Under the pieces are notes generated by a model that saw only the letters and a program-made list of their open reading frames with translations, was not told where the DNA came from and did not search any database. 64,000 nucleotides of DNA from Drosophila miranda (lineage: Eukaryota; Arthropoda; Insecta; Diptera; Drosophilidae), in assembly GCF_003369915.1 (NCBI RefSeq), contig NC_046675.1, positions 28,582,001-28,646,000 of the forward strand, given 5' to 3'. Below are positions 1 to 13,443 of the stretch, in pieces. Position numbers and translations under genes: made by a program. Positions within the stretch are counted from its first letter, which is position 1, and each line of letters opens with the position of its first letter.

Positions 1-3000
1 GTCTGTCTATCTGTCTGTGCTGTGCTTTGATACATAAATTCATATTAAAGAGCACATCCAGAAGTTTTGTAATCCTTCAAAAATTTTATCTGTAAAATTG
101 TGGAGACTTTTCTTAGCGTTCCGAGATTTGCTTGGTAATCAAAAAGTAAAGATCATTAATCTATTTTAGTTTTAGAAGTTTGCTTTATAGTTTTAAAAAG
201 TACAATTAGGGAAATCGGTTGTTAAAGTGCTTTATTTCTATAAAACTTTATATTTATACCTCTCACATTGTGCAGATTAAATTTGTTCAACTTTATTATC
301 ATATAATTATCATGGATTTAGAGAGGAAATAGTACACAATTCCAGCATTTCCTTTCTTCTTGAGATAAGAAAGAGTGGAACCAAAAATAGCATTCCATTG
401 GGCTTTTAGATCTCAAAATGGTAGCCTTAGGAGGAACATAGGTCTATATTTATTTATAGATATTTAACTTCTACTAAAGTCAGAAAAAGTCTCCATCCTG
501 GAATACCACAATTTCCAACTAAATCGCTAATGAATAATACTAACAAAAATATAACAATCCTTAAGGCAGACACTTACCCGGAAGTAAGCCCATGAGTAAC
601 TCGAGAGCCAGGGAGCAGATAAGTTTGGCTATGGCGCTCTCTTCTCACTCTTCTCTGGAACTCCATCGCACAAATAGTCGTAAATTATGCAGAATCAGTT
701 CATGGGCGAGAATGAGATTGCTGGATGGGGCATGACACATACGACCATCCATCTCCAGTCTCTGCAGAGACTTCCCCTTTTTTTATTCTTTTGTTAATTA
801 CGCGACAGCCTTGAAAAATGAGCAATTTCAATCGGAATTTCATTGCGTGGCGTGTCCGTGTCTGGCTACAGTCACTGCCATAAGTTCAATTACCACAAAT
901 TAAATTTATTAAACGAGCAACGGGCTGGCGATAATATACAATTATTTATAGGAACTGCCAAAAAATACGAGCACTAAAATCATAAAGCAAAAACCAAAGA
1001 CACGGACACGAAATGCGTTTGCCTTTACCTGCTTTCCAGGGGAAGGGGAGGTGGGGCAACAAATCTAGCTGCAAATGAATTGGACCTGAAATGCGTGTAG
1101 CCGTGCGATACCCCACCATTGGACTCCCCCCCCCCCCCAGACAGACGGACACGAAACGCCACAAACATGCAACAAAATTTATGCGAAACTTTAATGAAAA
1201 TCCCAAAGACGGGAAGGCACTCTAGCGGCGTGGGAGGGGAGGACACCATGTGGCATGAGGGTCTCCCATCTCTCTCTCAGTCTTTGACCAATCGAAGCCT
1301 TGCTGCCGCAACACTGACTCCACCTTAAAAATGGGGAACCAGCATTGTGTGGCACCCGAAAACGAGTTTCTGCTGCAAGAGCCCATACGTCAGAGCCTGC
1401 AACGGCGTCCTGCCTGATTGCCCCGTCTGATAGTTGCCACAACGGCGCTGGGCATAAGCCGTGTGCGTGCCTGGCCCTGGGTCTGGTTTTTTGGTGGCAA
1501 GACTGGAATCGCGCCCCGTCGTCGCCTTGGGGTGTGGCAGGCCGCCGAGGTTGGTTAGGGCCAAAAGTGGTAGAATTTGTAATGGTGGCCCAAGTGTGGC
1601 AAGAAGGAACTGAAGCCCACAGAGGCAGGGGCGTCTCCGAGAGGAGGGTTTTTGTTAATAATAATCTTAAGCCCCGCAAAATATTATTCTCTTTAAGGGA
1701 TACTCCCAGCCTTTACACTTCACCATAAATACCCCTTTATTTACTTTCCAACTCCACCCTTGATCCACTCTTTCATCCAGCCCATAATCGGCTTTGTGGC
1801 GCCCCAAAAGTGGGCTGTGGCCTCTGGCCCGTGGTCTCTCTTGCTCTCTGGCTCCTTGAGGTGGCAGCATGGCCGTTTCTGGCTCTGTCTTTGGCCCTGT
1901 CTCCGGTTTTGGCTCTTATCCAAGGCACTGCCATTGCAATTAATTTTGGCATTTTGACATTTACGCTTTTTGTTGTGGAGCTGTGTGCTGGTGTTGCTGT
2001 GGAGCTGTGGAGCTGTGGAGCTTGCTCCTTGTGGCACTATCTCAAGCATACGCACATACATTTTTGCTCAGGTATGCTGGCCTGGCCGCTCGATAACGAG
2101 ACATTTTCCCTATATAATATCGAGCGGAATTTTCTCACGTTGAAGGGTCGACGGAAAAAAAGCGGCGCCACCTGAAGAAGGAGACCTTTAATTGCAACTG
2201 GTTTTGGGCCCCTGCTTTCTTGTGGCAACATTTGAAATATTTGCCCCATGCCACTGCCACAGCCACTGCCACAGCGATAAACTAATGAAAAGCTGCAGGA
2301 AAGGAGATCTTCTCGCGCACTTAATTGAAGAGGATGCCAATCGTCATAGGCCTACCGATATGACCGATTCTCTCGGCCCATACATTGTAATTGTTATGGC
2401 CAATATCCTGGGGGAAGTTGTTCCATTTTCCTGCTGCGATCGTAAAACTTATCGCTTATGGGCTCATTGACATCCAGTCTTGGCGATGGCTTCGCTCTCT
2501 GCGTCTCTGTTGACTGATCTTAACAAAATGGCACTTAAAAAGTTGGCCAACAAATTGAATCAGCATTCGATTGGTTCATATCTTATTTTGGTTTATGGCT
2601 TGTTTACACTGGGTTTCGATGTAACACTTAGTTGCAATGCTTTTAACCAGAAGATTATATAGAGGTTACTTTGCGTTTGAGAGGAGCCTTACTTGGTGGA
2701 TGATTTAAGCATTTCTTGGGGCTAGCATTGCACCTAGTTGCACTTTGGGATACTCCCTTAAGATCGATCCAATCATTCATCTCTCGCATAAAGACACATC
2801 CCTCTATCGATTACTTAATAATAATCCTCTCCTTGGCACAAACAAATCCCTAATGGTATCGGTAATTATTCAAATTGAATGCACACCAGAGTCTTGCCAG
2901 AGATGTGCATCAGAGCATCAGTCGCCTAAGAGCTGGAGGGGATTACAAGATCACAAAGTGGCCTCGCAACCAAACAGAGAGATCTGATGATCGGAGGAGA

Positions 3001-6000
3001 CTATAAGACTTTGAGACTGTGTTCCTGGTGACATTTAAAAGCTGCAAGTGCATTAGTGTGAAACAAGGAACGAGGCGCCGTCTAAATTACACTCACCAGC
3101 CAGAAGAAGATCGAGCACAGTCGAGCCTCTTTCTGGCCATATCGCTCCTTCCAAAGAGAGGTGCGGTGCGCGGTGCGAGGCGGTCATCGCGATCAAGATC
3201 AAGTACCATTTTCAACGCTTCCTTTGGCGCCACATTTCTGAGACCGAGAACCCTTTCTCAGCCTCGGCCCCAACGTTGCATGGCCTGATGCAAATGCAAA
3301 GGGGCAACAAAAAGTCTGCAGTTCGAACGATAAGCAAAGACACACAGAAATATGCAGAGAGGAGATGAGTTGGAACCTGGAACCTGGAACCTGGCCTGAA
3401 CTCTTTTCGGGTTTCATCTTTTTTTGTTCGTTCGTTCGTTCTCTTCGTTTTCTTCCTCGATAAGCGCCGCATCTTCAATCTTCCTCCTGGCGGCGTCTGC
3501 AACCATCACCATCATCATCATCTGTGATATGTGGCAGAGACTGGGACTGGGACTGTGTCTCGGGTCTCGGGTCTCAGGTCTGTGGCTGTGGCATATCCAT
3601 TAGCTACGTCGCCATCGAAGGAACGAATGGAGGCACGAATGGAGATAATGTGATTTCGGGAACGATCCACACACACACAAAAAACGAAATGGAACGAGAC
3701 GCGCGTGAGTTGTGATAAGAGCCGTAGCCGTGGCCGTAGAGACAAGGGAATACCTTATGCATGCATGCCCCTATCCCTCTATAGAGGGCCACAATATCTC
3801 TTTCTCCCTTTCACTCTGTCTCTGTCTCTTACTCCTGCTTTGCTGTGTCTCTGTCTGTCCTCCGTATGTGCGGGGCTCTTTCAAGCCAATCTCATTTTGT
3901 CTTTCGTGTGAATTCTTGGAATTTCGATTGATTTTCCTAGAACCAGAAACGATTCGGACTGGGATTCGGTCAAGTTCTTTAGCTGCTGCTTGTGCCGCAT
4001 GTGACGTCAGAGGCGAGATGTCTTGGGGTGTGTCTTCTTCTTGGTGGAGAGTGTTGCAAGTGGGTGTAGAAGATATTGGAATATAGAAAGATGTAAGCAG
4101 GGAATGAAGAATTAGAGGTATTGGAAGGAAAGGTGTAAGGAATGGCCATCTGAAGAATATAATCTCGAGAGGGATACGGAGCCTTCTAAGAACTCGTTTG
4201 GGAATGAAATATATTTGGGAAGGAATAAGAAACTTCTGAATGGAAATGGAAATATTGTAATAATGGCAGATCCCTAAATGGATCCTCAGATTTGATTGTA
4301 ATCCTTCTAAATCTTTCATGGATCATGGCTGAAAAGAGGTGCCCGAAAAGTAGACATTTAAATGGCTTCAGTTTAAGCTTGAAACATATTTAGAAGATCC
4401 ATCTCAGACAGCACTCAGAGAGATGCATACACAACTAACTAATAGATACAATTTATTAGCATAATCCTACACGAGTAGTAGTGCTCTCTCAAAGCTTTCG
4501 GCCATGATACTCGTAATCCGCCTGCGTTTTCCGCTCCTCTTGGCCCGTTCCTCGCTCCTCCTCGGCCTCCTGGCGGCGTCTGACTATCGGCTTTTATCTA
4601 TTTTAACTGCGCGATGTTAAAGCGCATTTTCGTGTCGTTTGTCGATTTGTAATGCCAGCAGCGATGAGGCCTGATGATGATGGTGGCTTAAGTTGCAGCC
4701 CCAGACTGGGGCAGATCCACCACCGCCAACCAGAAACAGCTTTAACCTGGAGCAGCGGCTGCACTTTGAAGTTGACTAAGTGGCGCCTCGGACCCGACCC
4801 GGTTCTGGGCTTGGCTACGGGCTACGGGTTTTTGGGTTCGTGGCGGGTTCAAGAGGCCTGGCTAGGTGGTCACCTCTCCGCTGGTTGATGGCTAATTAAA
4901 TGCAGAGACTCTCAAATGGGAGTGTGCTCAATGTTGACAGTTTTCAGTTTATGTTGGCTTTTACGCCGATCCGAATCATATCTGAAGAACAATGGAGTAC
5001 AATATCTGTATCTGTTATTAAATTGCAGGCAAATGCCCGTTCCCCCCTTCGTTTTTGAGGATTGCAATTAGCTTAATAGAAATTCAAATGCATGCACGGC
5101 CCCAGAGATTAGCGGATCGCTCCTCATTCCACTCCGAGTTGTACGTCTGTCATAATTCTACAGATAGTGTAAAAGAGCGAGACGGAGAGAGAGAGAGCGC
5201 CACAACAAGTGTCCCACAAGGAGAGAGAGAGATCTCGGGAAGGGTGAGGTGGCATCTGAAAAATGGCGCCCGGTGTCGTATCTTGTTGCCTGTCACATTG
5301 AATTATTATTTTACGGTCTCTCCTCTACTTCTCTGCCACAACCTCAAGTCCTCTCCTCCCCCCGAAGTATGGAACAGGTTGGAACACGCTAATGTTTTAA
5401 TTTCTTGTTCCATCGGAGGATAGTACAGGCACGTACAGGTGCGGCGGGCAATTACTGGCACACTACTCGTAATTGTGGAGTGGAGTGCTCCTTAAGCATA
5501 AATACAATTGCCATTCCGATATACTTTATGTGTCTAGAGATTCGAATCGAATTTCAATCGATTTGAATGGAATATTCGAATGTATACAGTAGAAAAAGAT
5601 ATCCAAAAGATGGCTAAAAAGGAAAAGCTACAGAAGTCTTACGGGAAATTATTATCTCACTACCTTAGATCATATTCACTCCCGTATTTCCCCCATCGGA
5701 AGCCATAGAAATGGACTTCCTCTATTACTCCATTCCACTTCAAGCCGAGAGTGAGAGAGAGAGAGAGAGGACTGCCTCTTCCACACCCATTCCATATCCA
5801 TATCCATTCCACTTGCACAAACTTCACGCTGCACATAATTTTTGCCAACACATTCCATAGCTGCTGCCGTGTGCTGGTTGCTTGGGTGCTGGGGCCGCCG
5901 TCCCATTACTCATTCGCACTCCAAGCTCAAAGTCCCAGAGCTCCACGCAGAGAGCTCCACTCTTTCGCTGCGTTTCCCAGTTGGAGCGCCGCCGCTGGTC

Positions 6001-6747
6001 CGCGAAATGCTAATAAAAGCGGTCGTAAAACAAGTTTGCCTAATTGATCGAGCGTACGCCACAAAAAAAGCGAAAGAAACCAAAAGAAGATCCACAGAGG
6101 AGCAGGAGGCAGAGCTCGGGGTCCGCTACTCAAGGCGTTAATACTATACCAGGCATTGCTTGCGCCGCCTCCTGGCTGCTTGGGGCTTGCACTGGCCTCG
6201 GAGTTGAAGCATTTTTGCCATACCATCGACAGCAGATCAAAGGCAGCGGCGGCACCAGGCACCAGGCATCAGGCATCAGGCGGTGGCGTTACTCCGGCGG
6301 TGGCGACGGCGGCGGCGGTGGCGGCGGTGGCGGCGGTGGTGGCATTGTGCGTCGGACAGGCTTTTAAGCGATGACACCAAATCGCTATTTAGACACTGCT
6401 TTGGGGTTTCTTTCTTTCGCTTTGGGGATCGCTTTGAGGATCGCCCTGGGTTTGGGTCTGGGTCTGGGTCTGGGTCTGGGCCCGGGTTCGGGTCTGGGGA
6501 TCTTGTTAAGATTTGATGGTCGCGCGCTCTGTGGTCTGTGGGGGTCATTAAAATTAATTTGGATCAATTTGGTTTGCTGCCAAATTGTTGACAATGAAAT
6601 ATAACGAGGGCCGCCACTCTCCACTCCAGTCCACTCCGGACAATGGCAGTATCCTTATCCTGGCTTGTGGATTAGCAGGGCAGGGCGCTCCACCGGAGTA
6701 GAGTCATCAAAGTCTTAAGTGTCTCTCCCTCCTGCGTTTACAACTTA
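1..6747. other. Non-coding region downstream of GATAe
   Basis: No ORF here has coding character: the longer open frames start at non-ATG codons, overlap each other on both strands and are built from simple repeats. The region holds a run of 13 C at 1126-1138, a GA run at 5748-5769, a GGC/GGT-rich stretch at 6281-6343 and a GGGTCT tandem at 6447-6500. Short degenerate tandems of the kind common in fly intergenic DNA occur near 3374-3394 (ggaacct) and 3556-3580 (gggtctc). The gene to the left is outside the window; from fly synteny it could be pannier, but nothing here shows that. Confidence 0.7.
6447..6500. repeat. GGGTCT hexamer tandem repeat
   Basis: About eight imperfect copies of the hexamer gggtct, drifting to gggcccgggttcgggtct at the right end. 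It produces artificial Gly-Leu and Pro-Asp/Pro-Asn reading frames on the two strands, which are not genes. It directly follows the GGC/GGT-rich tract at 6281-6343. Confidence 0.85.
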
Positions 6748-6757
6748 TTTATTTATT
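6748..6757 (-). terminator. Candidate GATAe polyadenylation signals
   Basis: Two overlapping AATAAA hexamers on the minus strand (tttattt on plus). They are the first canonical signals downstream of the GATAe stop codon at 7089 and would give a 3' UTR of about 335 bases. This is a positional inference; no cleavage data are available. Confidence 0.45.
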
Positions 6758-7088
6758 TGATTTAAACATACAAAATCGTAGGCTTCTTTATGGTCTTCTC
6801 GTGCTTTTGTTTTTCGCTAAAATACTTCTAGAGTGCTCGGAATACGGGTCCACAAATCATTTCAAATGATTGACTAAACGGTATGATTGATTGATTGGTT
6901 TATCCAGAAACTTTTCAAGTATTCCTCTGATCAACAAAAGTTTCCTTCCTTCCTTCCTCCTCCTAACTGGGGCATGGGATACTACTATACAATAGATATA
7001 CATATGTAGATCTTAAAGCTATAGCTTAAATAAATGTTTTGGCAATCTTGACATTTTGGTTTACTTTACTTTTAGTTCGTTTTAAAGT

Positions 7089-9440
7089 TTAGTTATTCGA
7101 TGATCGCTCCGGCAGACCAGTGCGCGTTATGACGCTCGGTGGGAGTTCGCTGTTGTTGTTGTTGTTGGAGGAACTGCGACCGCTCTCAATGGCAGGTACT
7201 CTATAAGAAAGAAACCCAATCCAATCACTCTCTTTTCAATACTCTACAGATCTCTCTGGCGGTACTTACGGCTGGACTATCTGGCGATTGAGGGTTACGG
7301 GGCTGGGTAAATGCGGCGACTGACTCTGCGACGGTGTCGTCTGCTGGCTGTACGGCGAATGGCTCTCACCGGTCACATGGTGGCGGGCGGACATATTCAG
7401 AGTCCCCTCGGAACTAGGCGTTGCACTCGTGGCATTCTGCACCTGAATGGCCACCACACGCGATCCTCCGGCCGGTCCCGTCGTGGACATGTCGTGCAGC
7501 TCCGGACTGGCATTCTGCTGGCTGTGCAGCATATTTATGGGCACTTGGGATGGATACAGAGGGGCGTTGTTCACCATCAGATTGACACCTTGCGGCATGC
7601 CTGGGGATGGATAGGGTTTTTGGGATTAATTACTAGAAAACTTTCGGCAAGATCTCATTGAAACCAGAGCTATCCTAAGGACACTCCACCATTTCCATTA
7701 TCTTTAGTTTGAATGATCAAATGTATCCTTATTCTGAGGGAAGGAGTTCTACGAATGAGCAAATGTATCTTTTACTCACTTGGCAGTGGTGCCTGGGCGT
7801 GCCTGTGCATGGGCGCTCCTCCATTGTTCTTTGGCTTGCGCTTCCGCTTCTGGATGCCCTCCTTCTTCATCGAGAGCGGCCGGTTCAGGCTGTGCAGCTT
7901 GAAGTACAGGCCGCAGGCGTTGCACACGGGATTGCCCTCGTTGTTGCGCCGCCAGAGAGTCGTGGAGTTGGTCTGGCAGTTGGCGCAGGTCACTCCGTTC
8001 CGGCGATTGTTGGGTGCCGCAGGGGTCTTTGGCTTCGCCTGCCGCTGGGGCATGCGTGGGGGCATGCGCATGAAGCTGCAATTGGGGCAGAAGAACTCCG
8101 CGCCCTTGCGGACGAACGGCGAATGACAGTTCTCGCATTTGAGCTCGTGGTTCGGAGAGGATGTGGCGGAGGCTGTGACCAGGCTGCCATCGTACTGCCC
8201 GATGCTGCTGGCGGGCGACCAGTGGGTGGTGGTCATGTTGCTGGAGGCATACTCGTCCATTACCTGCGGATGGAAGTTAGTCTGCAAATCGAAGATCAGA
8301 GGAGTGAGACATTTATCGAGGGATTTCCGAGGGATTCACACTTACAAATGGTGTATTCTGGTACTCTGGCGGAGCGGGCGATGTCCACAGGTCGATGGCT
8401 TGGCTGCCGTCTGGGAAGGGGTTCAGGAAGGTCGTCGGTCCTGTCTGCCGCAGGGAGTTGAGACTCGCCTCGGACTTTGCCAAGAACTGGCCCCCGGGCA
8501 CTGTGTAGATGGTGTTCCCCTGCTGCAGGGTGGCCGCGTAGCTGTTGCTCGTGAAACTGGAGCTCGGAGGGAAGGCATAGGCGTTGCCCAGGTCCGCGTA
8601 CGTCTTGGACTCGTTGGCATGGACACTGGCATCCACCACGGGCACATCGTAGTACAGCGTGGAGCCGGACGCCTCAGGCACAGCAGTGGAGAAGCGTCCG
8701 TCTTCGGACACAAAGCGCACGGTACCGCCATGGGAACTGCTGGCGATGTGCACCGCTGATGCCGGATGTTGCTGCTGCTGCTGATGTTGCTGCTGCTGCT
8801 GCTGTTGCTGGTGGTGATGCTGCAGTGCCTCTGCCTCTCGACTGATCACAATGGTCTCCCCATAGGCGGCTCCATTGGGGGTGGGACACTGCTGCTGCTG
8901 CTGCTGCTGATGTTGCAATTGCTGCTGCTGCTGTTGCTGGTGGGATTGCAGCTGCTGCGACTCCCCTGGCACCTCGCCCTTCTCGATGGTCTCTATCTTG
9001 ATGGCCGTCACATCCTCGCCGCTGCAGATGATCTGCCCCGAGGGATAGGCGTAGAGGGTGCCCGGTGGCGCACCTGGTGGCGCCTCTGGCACCTCGGCAT
9101 TGCGCGGCGCCATCTGGACGTAGTGCGTCGCGTGTGCAGCCCCTGGGGAATGGTGCGAGCTGCGTTGGTACACGATGTGCCCCTCCGAGGCGGAACCAGA
9201 GCTCCCACTGCTGGGCTCTCCCTCCCGAGCTTCGTTGAGTTCTCTGAAAGCGAGAGCAAGAGAAAGCGATTGTGCGTGAGTGGACTTCTAGAGGAGACTT
9301 CTCCCTTGAAACTTACAGTGTTCCCGCTGTGGTAAGGATGCGCCTCTGCTGGGTGCGTGGCACCACCACGTACTGCTCTTCAGGATCACTGCTGACTCCT
9401 CCCTGACTCGCCTGCACCACCGCACCCACGGATGTTGCTG

Positions 9441-9473
<33 letters not shown>

Positions 9474-9601
9474 CCTGTTGCTCCTCCAGGGCGCTGGCTG
9501 TCTGCTGGCTCAGTTGCTCGGCTCCATTGCTGGCCTCTAGCTTGATCTTGTCTATCAATTGGATCTGCTGCTTGCTCAGGACCTGGACCTGCTGCTGTTG
9601 T

Positions 9602-9654
<53 letters not shown>

Positions 9655-9726
9655 TTGCTGTTGGTGTTGCTGCTGTTGCAATTGTTGCTGCTGCTGCTGT
9701 TGCTGCTGCGTTGTCTGCGTTTCCAT
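7089..9726 (-). CDS. GATAe: GATAe, GATA-type zinc-finger transcription factor
   Basis: Coding exons on the minus strand: 9726-9317, 9243-8346, 8281-7780, 7600-7270 and 7200-7089. All introns have GT/AG ends, phases agree, and the 2253 bases give 750 aa. A further in-phase 15-codon exon may precede these (13309-13353). Residues counted from the ATG at 9726 show a glutamine-rich N-terminus, then a second Gln-rich region. A degenerate finger follows (C485, C488, C501, C504; only 12 residues between the Cys pairs and no LWRR). The canonical GATA finger is C535-X2-C538-X17-C556-X2-C559 with TTLWRRN, followed by the basic tail [13 protein letters not shown]. The protein should bind WGATAR sites in the nucleus. 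In flies GATAe acts downstream of serpent in endoderm and midgut differentiation (known of the family, not seen here). The next gene, serpent, lies on the same strand, consistent with an old tandem duplication. Confidence 0.93.
9588..9716 (-). repeat. CAG/CAA trinucleotide tract coding polyglutamine (GATAe)
   Basis: Mixed CTG/TTG triplets on plus read CAG/CAA on minus and encode a run of about 40 Gln, broken by a few Leu and His, directly after the start METQTTQ. Interruption by CAA codons limits slippage. The opposite strand shows artificial poly-Leu and poly-Cys frames. Further Gln tracts in the same gene lie at 9443-9476 and 8768-8944. Confidence 0.9.
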
Positions 9727-12700
9727 CTGCAATGGACAAGCGACAAATGTTGAATGCCTCAAAAGTCTCGGTCAGAAGTGTGTGGCTACGTCAAAAGTGT
9801 GGCTCCAGTTCCGGCCACAAATGTGCGAACTGGTTGCCTCGATTTCCGCCACCAAAGTCAACAGAGACCCAGAGCCGTCTCGCAACTTCAAAGGCGGCTC
9901 AACTTGTCGCCTACAACCTCAAAGACGTTACAAGAAGACGTTGACGGGGGACCCCGAGTGGGACGTAGACGTACCTCTCACTGTCAACACTGTCGTACAC
10001 ATTTTTCACTTTTATTCCAGAAATGTTTGCATACAGAACCTCGGAACCTCGGAACCTCAAACCCCAGAGCCCAGAGCCCAGATCGCGGCTTAGTTTCGTT
10101 TTCATTTGCTTACTTTTTGGTTCCTTTTTGGACGGAAATAAAAGTTGTCCATAAAAACGAAATCGCTTTGCTGTTTTCCTATACGTTATATACGTCAGAC
10201 CTCAGTCGATTTTGGTTTATGACCTCATTCCTCGATTCCATTGGGGGTGGCCATGTACTACCTCCTGTACCGTCTGCACCTCTCCCCCAAACTTGTGTCA
10301 ACACATTCGATCGTCATTGTCACCTGATTCACCTCCGACAGGTGCCCCAAGTGCCATATAATGCAAAGGCTTTGAGGCGGGTTTCACCATAAACTATAAA
10401 TACATATGTATCTACTATTTATTTGCATGGGGAAATCCATAGGCACAAGCATACTCGTATTCAAGGATGACTAGCAATCGAGAATGGATGAACAATATGG
10501 TGGGACTTTTATAGGTGGAAACTTAGAGAGTTGTACTATACTTGAATAGAAAGAGGATAGAAATGGAAGAGCTGTGCAGCTTAAGGATAGTTCAAGTATA
10601 TCTAAAGCAGCTCCTTCTTCCCTCAAGTTTTAATCGAAGAAGCGCCACCCCTTGAAGACAACGGATGTTCTGTGTTTACCTACCACACAATTACGAGTAT
10701 AATTGATTCATTTTACGCGGAATTTACTTGTGACTTGTGCCCCACAAATGATTGATCCACAAGTCTAAGTCTTAGGCCATGATTCATGGTTGACAAGTCA
10801 TAAAAAAAGTGCAAAATTACCCACTTTGGCACAGTGTAAAGTCCAAGTCCAAAAGTCAGAAGAAATGCAATAGCGCATAGAGGTCAAGAGGAAGTTGAGA
10901 GGTCGGTCTCCGAGGGGAAGTGACTCCACTATTGGCTCTAGGCAAAACTAATCCAAGTTTGCGCTTTCTTGGGCAAAGTTCAATGAATCAGGGGGGGAGA
11001 TCCGGATTCCGGACTCCGGATGCCGGGAGAGATAAAGTGGTGCAAAACGTCACATTGACAAACTGCAGATAAACCCGGACTCCCCGGGGAGGCTACATGC
11101 GACTTTTGAGTAGTACGATAGGTATGCACACGTGCCCCGCGACAAAAGTTAAGATACTACAGCCGAACGATACGGACAATATCTTATCCGAGGCGCTATC
11201 AATGTACATAATCAGTAGCTGCTGCTGCTGGTGCTGCTGGGACTCCAACGAGAGGTCATGGTTTTGTATCCCACCTGCTCCGTGGAGTACGTCATCGATA
11301 GGAACAGATACAGAAACAGAAACAGATACAGATACTCGTATAAGCATTTAAGAATTACAATAAGTTGAGCAAGTGGCATGTGGCATGTGCTATTTGTCAA
11401 GAGTTCGAGGTGCTCAAGGGAGTGGTTCAACTTATGAATGAAATCTGCCAGTCACACCCACAGCCGTACTCATTTTATCTATATAAACAGCAGATATACA
11501 TATACATATGCATAAATATGTACAATCGCCACTCGTTTCGCTTTCGTTTGAGCTTGAGCCGGGGTCTGGCTCTGGGCTTGGGGTTTGTGGTTGAGAAAGC
11601 AGAAAATACCTCAATGAAACATTTTCTGGTAATGGAACCTTTGATGACTACTTTATTATCTTCCTCCCTCTCTCCCCTTCCATGATCGTTAGATGATCCC
11701 TCGATTAATTAAAGTCCATTGCAGCGTTGGGCACTAATGAAAGTGCGATAAGGCCGAACCATTTGCCAGCTGCATTTACAGCTCTATTAAAGGGCCATCA
11801 ATCGAAAACTCTACCCCTATCAGGCATCGGCCATCGGGCGAGGCGACGCGTGTCTAATAAAAGTATCTGCAACTGCAACTATCCGATCCAGAGCCCGATG
11901 CCGATGCCGCCATTGAGCAACTGTTAAGGGACTCTCGATTGCGATTGGATGACGGGCCTGGACTTCCGGCGGCAACGGACAGACCCCCAGACAAACATAC
12001 GGACAAGGGTTGGCAATTTCATTCATAAACCCTGCTCCATCCCCTGCGATAAAGGCAAGCAGAACTAGGACGAGGACCAGGACCAGGACCAAAGCGAGGT
12101 GATAAGATTGACATAAATTTCACATTATCCGCACTGGCGTTAGCCAAGAGAAGAGTGTCCTTTTTTCTTTTCCTTTTTTTCATGAATGAAACGAATACAG
12201 AGTCAAAATGTGCGTGTTTCCAAATTTTTGTTGTATTTTTGTCAAAGGTATTTTGACGCCACCTCCGATCGCCAGCTGAATTTCAGGGCTCATAAAGATT
12301 AGCCATCTTTCCACATTTAACTCAGTCTCAGTTTCAGTGTCTGTTCTTTTTACGGTCCGTTCTCTCGTTTTTTCTTAATGGATTGTTTCGGGGTTTTTCC
12401 TTTGAGTGGCCCAGAAAGCCAGAAAGTGTCGCAGTTTTGCCGCTGCATCCCCAAAGATGAGTCATTCATTATAAATCAATTTGTCTTATCTCCTTGACGA
12501 GGCCCCGCTGTCTATGGCCAGGTCTGGCTGCCGTTTGAACCAAATTAAATGCCCCGAAATTACTTTTGAAATTAAGTTTAAAAGTGTTTTTCTTCCATCC
12601 TTTTTTTACAGTTTTGAAAGCTTTAATATTTCTATAAACCACAGCGCCATTTAATAGAGTTCCTATAGCTCAGGCTCTGATTTAATAGAGTTCCATGGCC

Positions 12701-13308
12701 GATCTATAAACATTTTTAGAGCCTGGTTTATATGGTCTTATATAGCCGTCTATTTAGCTTAATGAACTTGTGTGAGAAACGGTTAACAACTTTTTTATGA
12801 TCTCTCAACTCTACCACAATGTTTTCCAGATGATAGATATGCTTATACAAATCTCGTAAATTGATCTTCAAAAATGGTATAAAAATGTGCTCAAAAGTCT
12901 GCTCGTTTAGTTGCTTAATTTATTCTGGCTTTCAAATGTTATTTGGATACTTGTTAGGGGAATATACTTCTATCAAAAGTGGTTCCTTTTTATATGGAAG
13001 TACTACTATATATTTGCAGAAATTTGTTCATTTAATGTCACACTTTTAAAGGCACTAAATTGCCATTAATATCTTGTAGATTTACTGAAAAAATTCCCAT
13101 AATTTCTTAGTAACATATTTGATTGAATTTTGGCAAATTTTCCACACAGTAACTTCCTTGACTTTAACAGATTTTGATCTAATCAACAGCTGCCTTCTGG
13201 AAGCAGTCCTTCTTCTATGATATCCCATGATTCTATACCTTCATTTCCATCACTTCACTTTCTATATCGTCTATGACCTCTTAGACTCTAAATATTTGCT
13301 GTACCCAC
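9727..13308 (-). other. Large first intron of GATAe (or 5' flank)
   Basis: No coding-looking sequence was found. If the exon at 13309-13353 is real this is a 3.58 kb intron; first introns of this kind often carry enhancers. It holds an ACAGATACAGAAACAG-type degenerate tandem at 11307-11337 and an AGGACC tandem near 12068-12092. It is AT-rich from 12100 to 13300. Confidence 0.5.
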
Positions 13309-13353
13309 CTTCAGCTGCATCTTGACATTCGCTGAGATAATTTTGCAGACCAT
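13309..13353 (-). CDS. GATAe: Probable first coding exon of GATAe
   Basis: On the minus strand an ATG at 13353 opens 15 codons reading MVCKIISANVKMQLK and ends at AAG|GTGGGT, a good donor. This leaves phase 0, which matches the acceptor ccattgcag directly before the ATG at 9726. Joining them gives a 765 aa GATAe with a 3.58 kb first intron (13308-9727). The alternative is that this exon is 5' UTR or chance and translation starts at 9726. The sequence just upstream carries four GATAA motifs, as expected for a regulated promoter. Confidence 0.55.
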
Positions 13354-13443
13354 CAAAGTGCGTTTCCTCCCTTCTGCTCTCCTCCTTGCAAGCTCTCTTC
13401 GGGGGTGAAGTGTAGTCTAGTGTTTGGATGGTGTTCCAATGTT

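Noticed and set aside
4652-4888. 78-codon ATG ORF in the left intergenic region
   Set aside because: It is built from GC-rich degenerate repeats (ggcttggctacgggctacggg), with no family resemblance.
8766-9335. Plus-strand poly-Leu ORF opposite GATAe, and poly-Cys/Leu ORFs at 9527-10093
   Set aside because: They are the mirror image of CAG/CAA glutamine codons in the true minus-strand exons.
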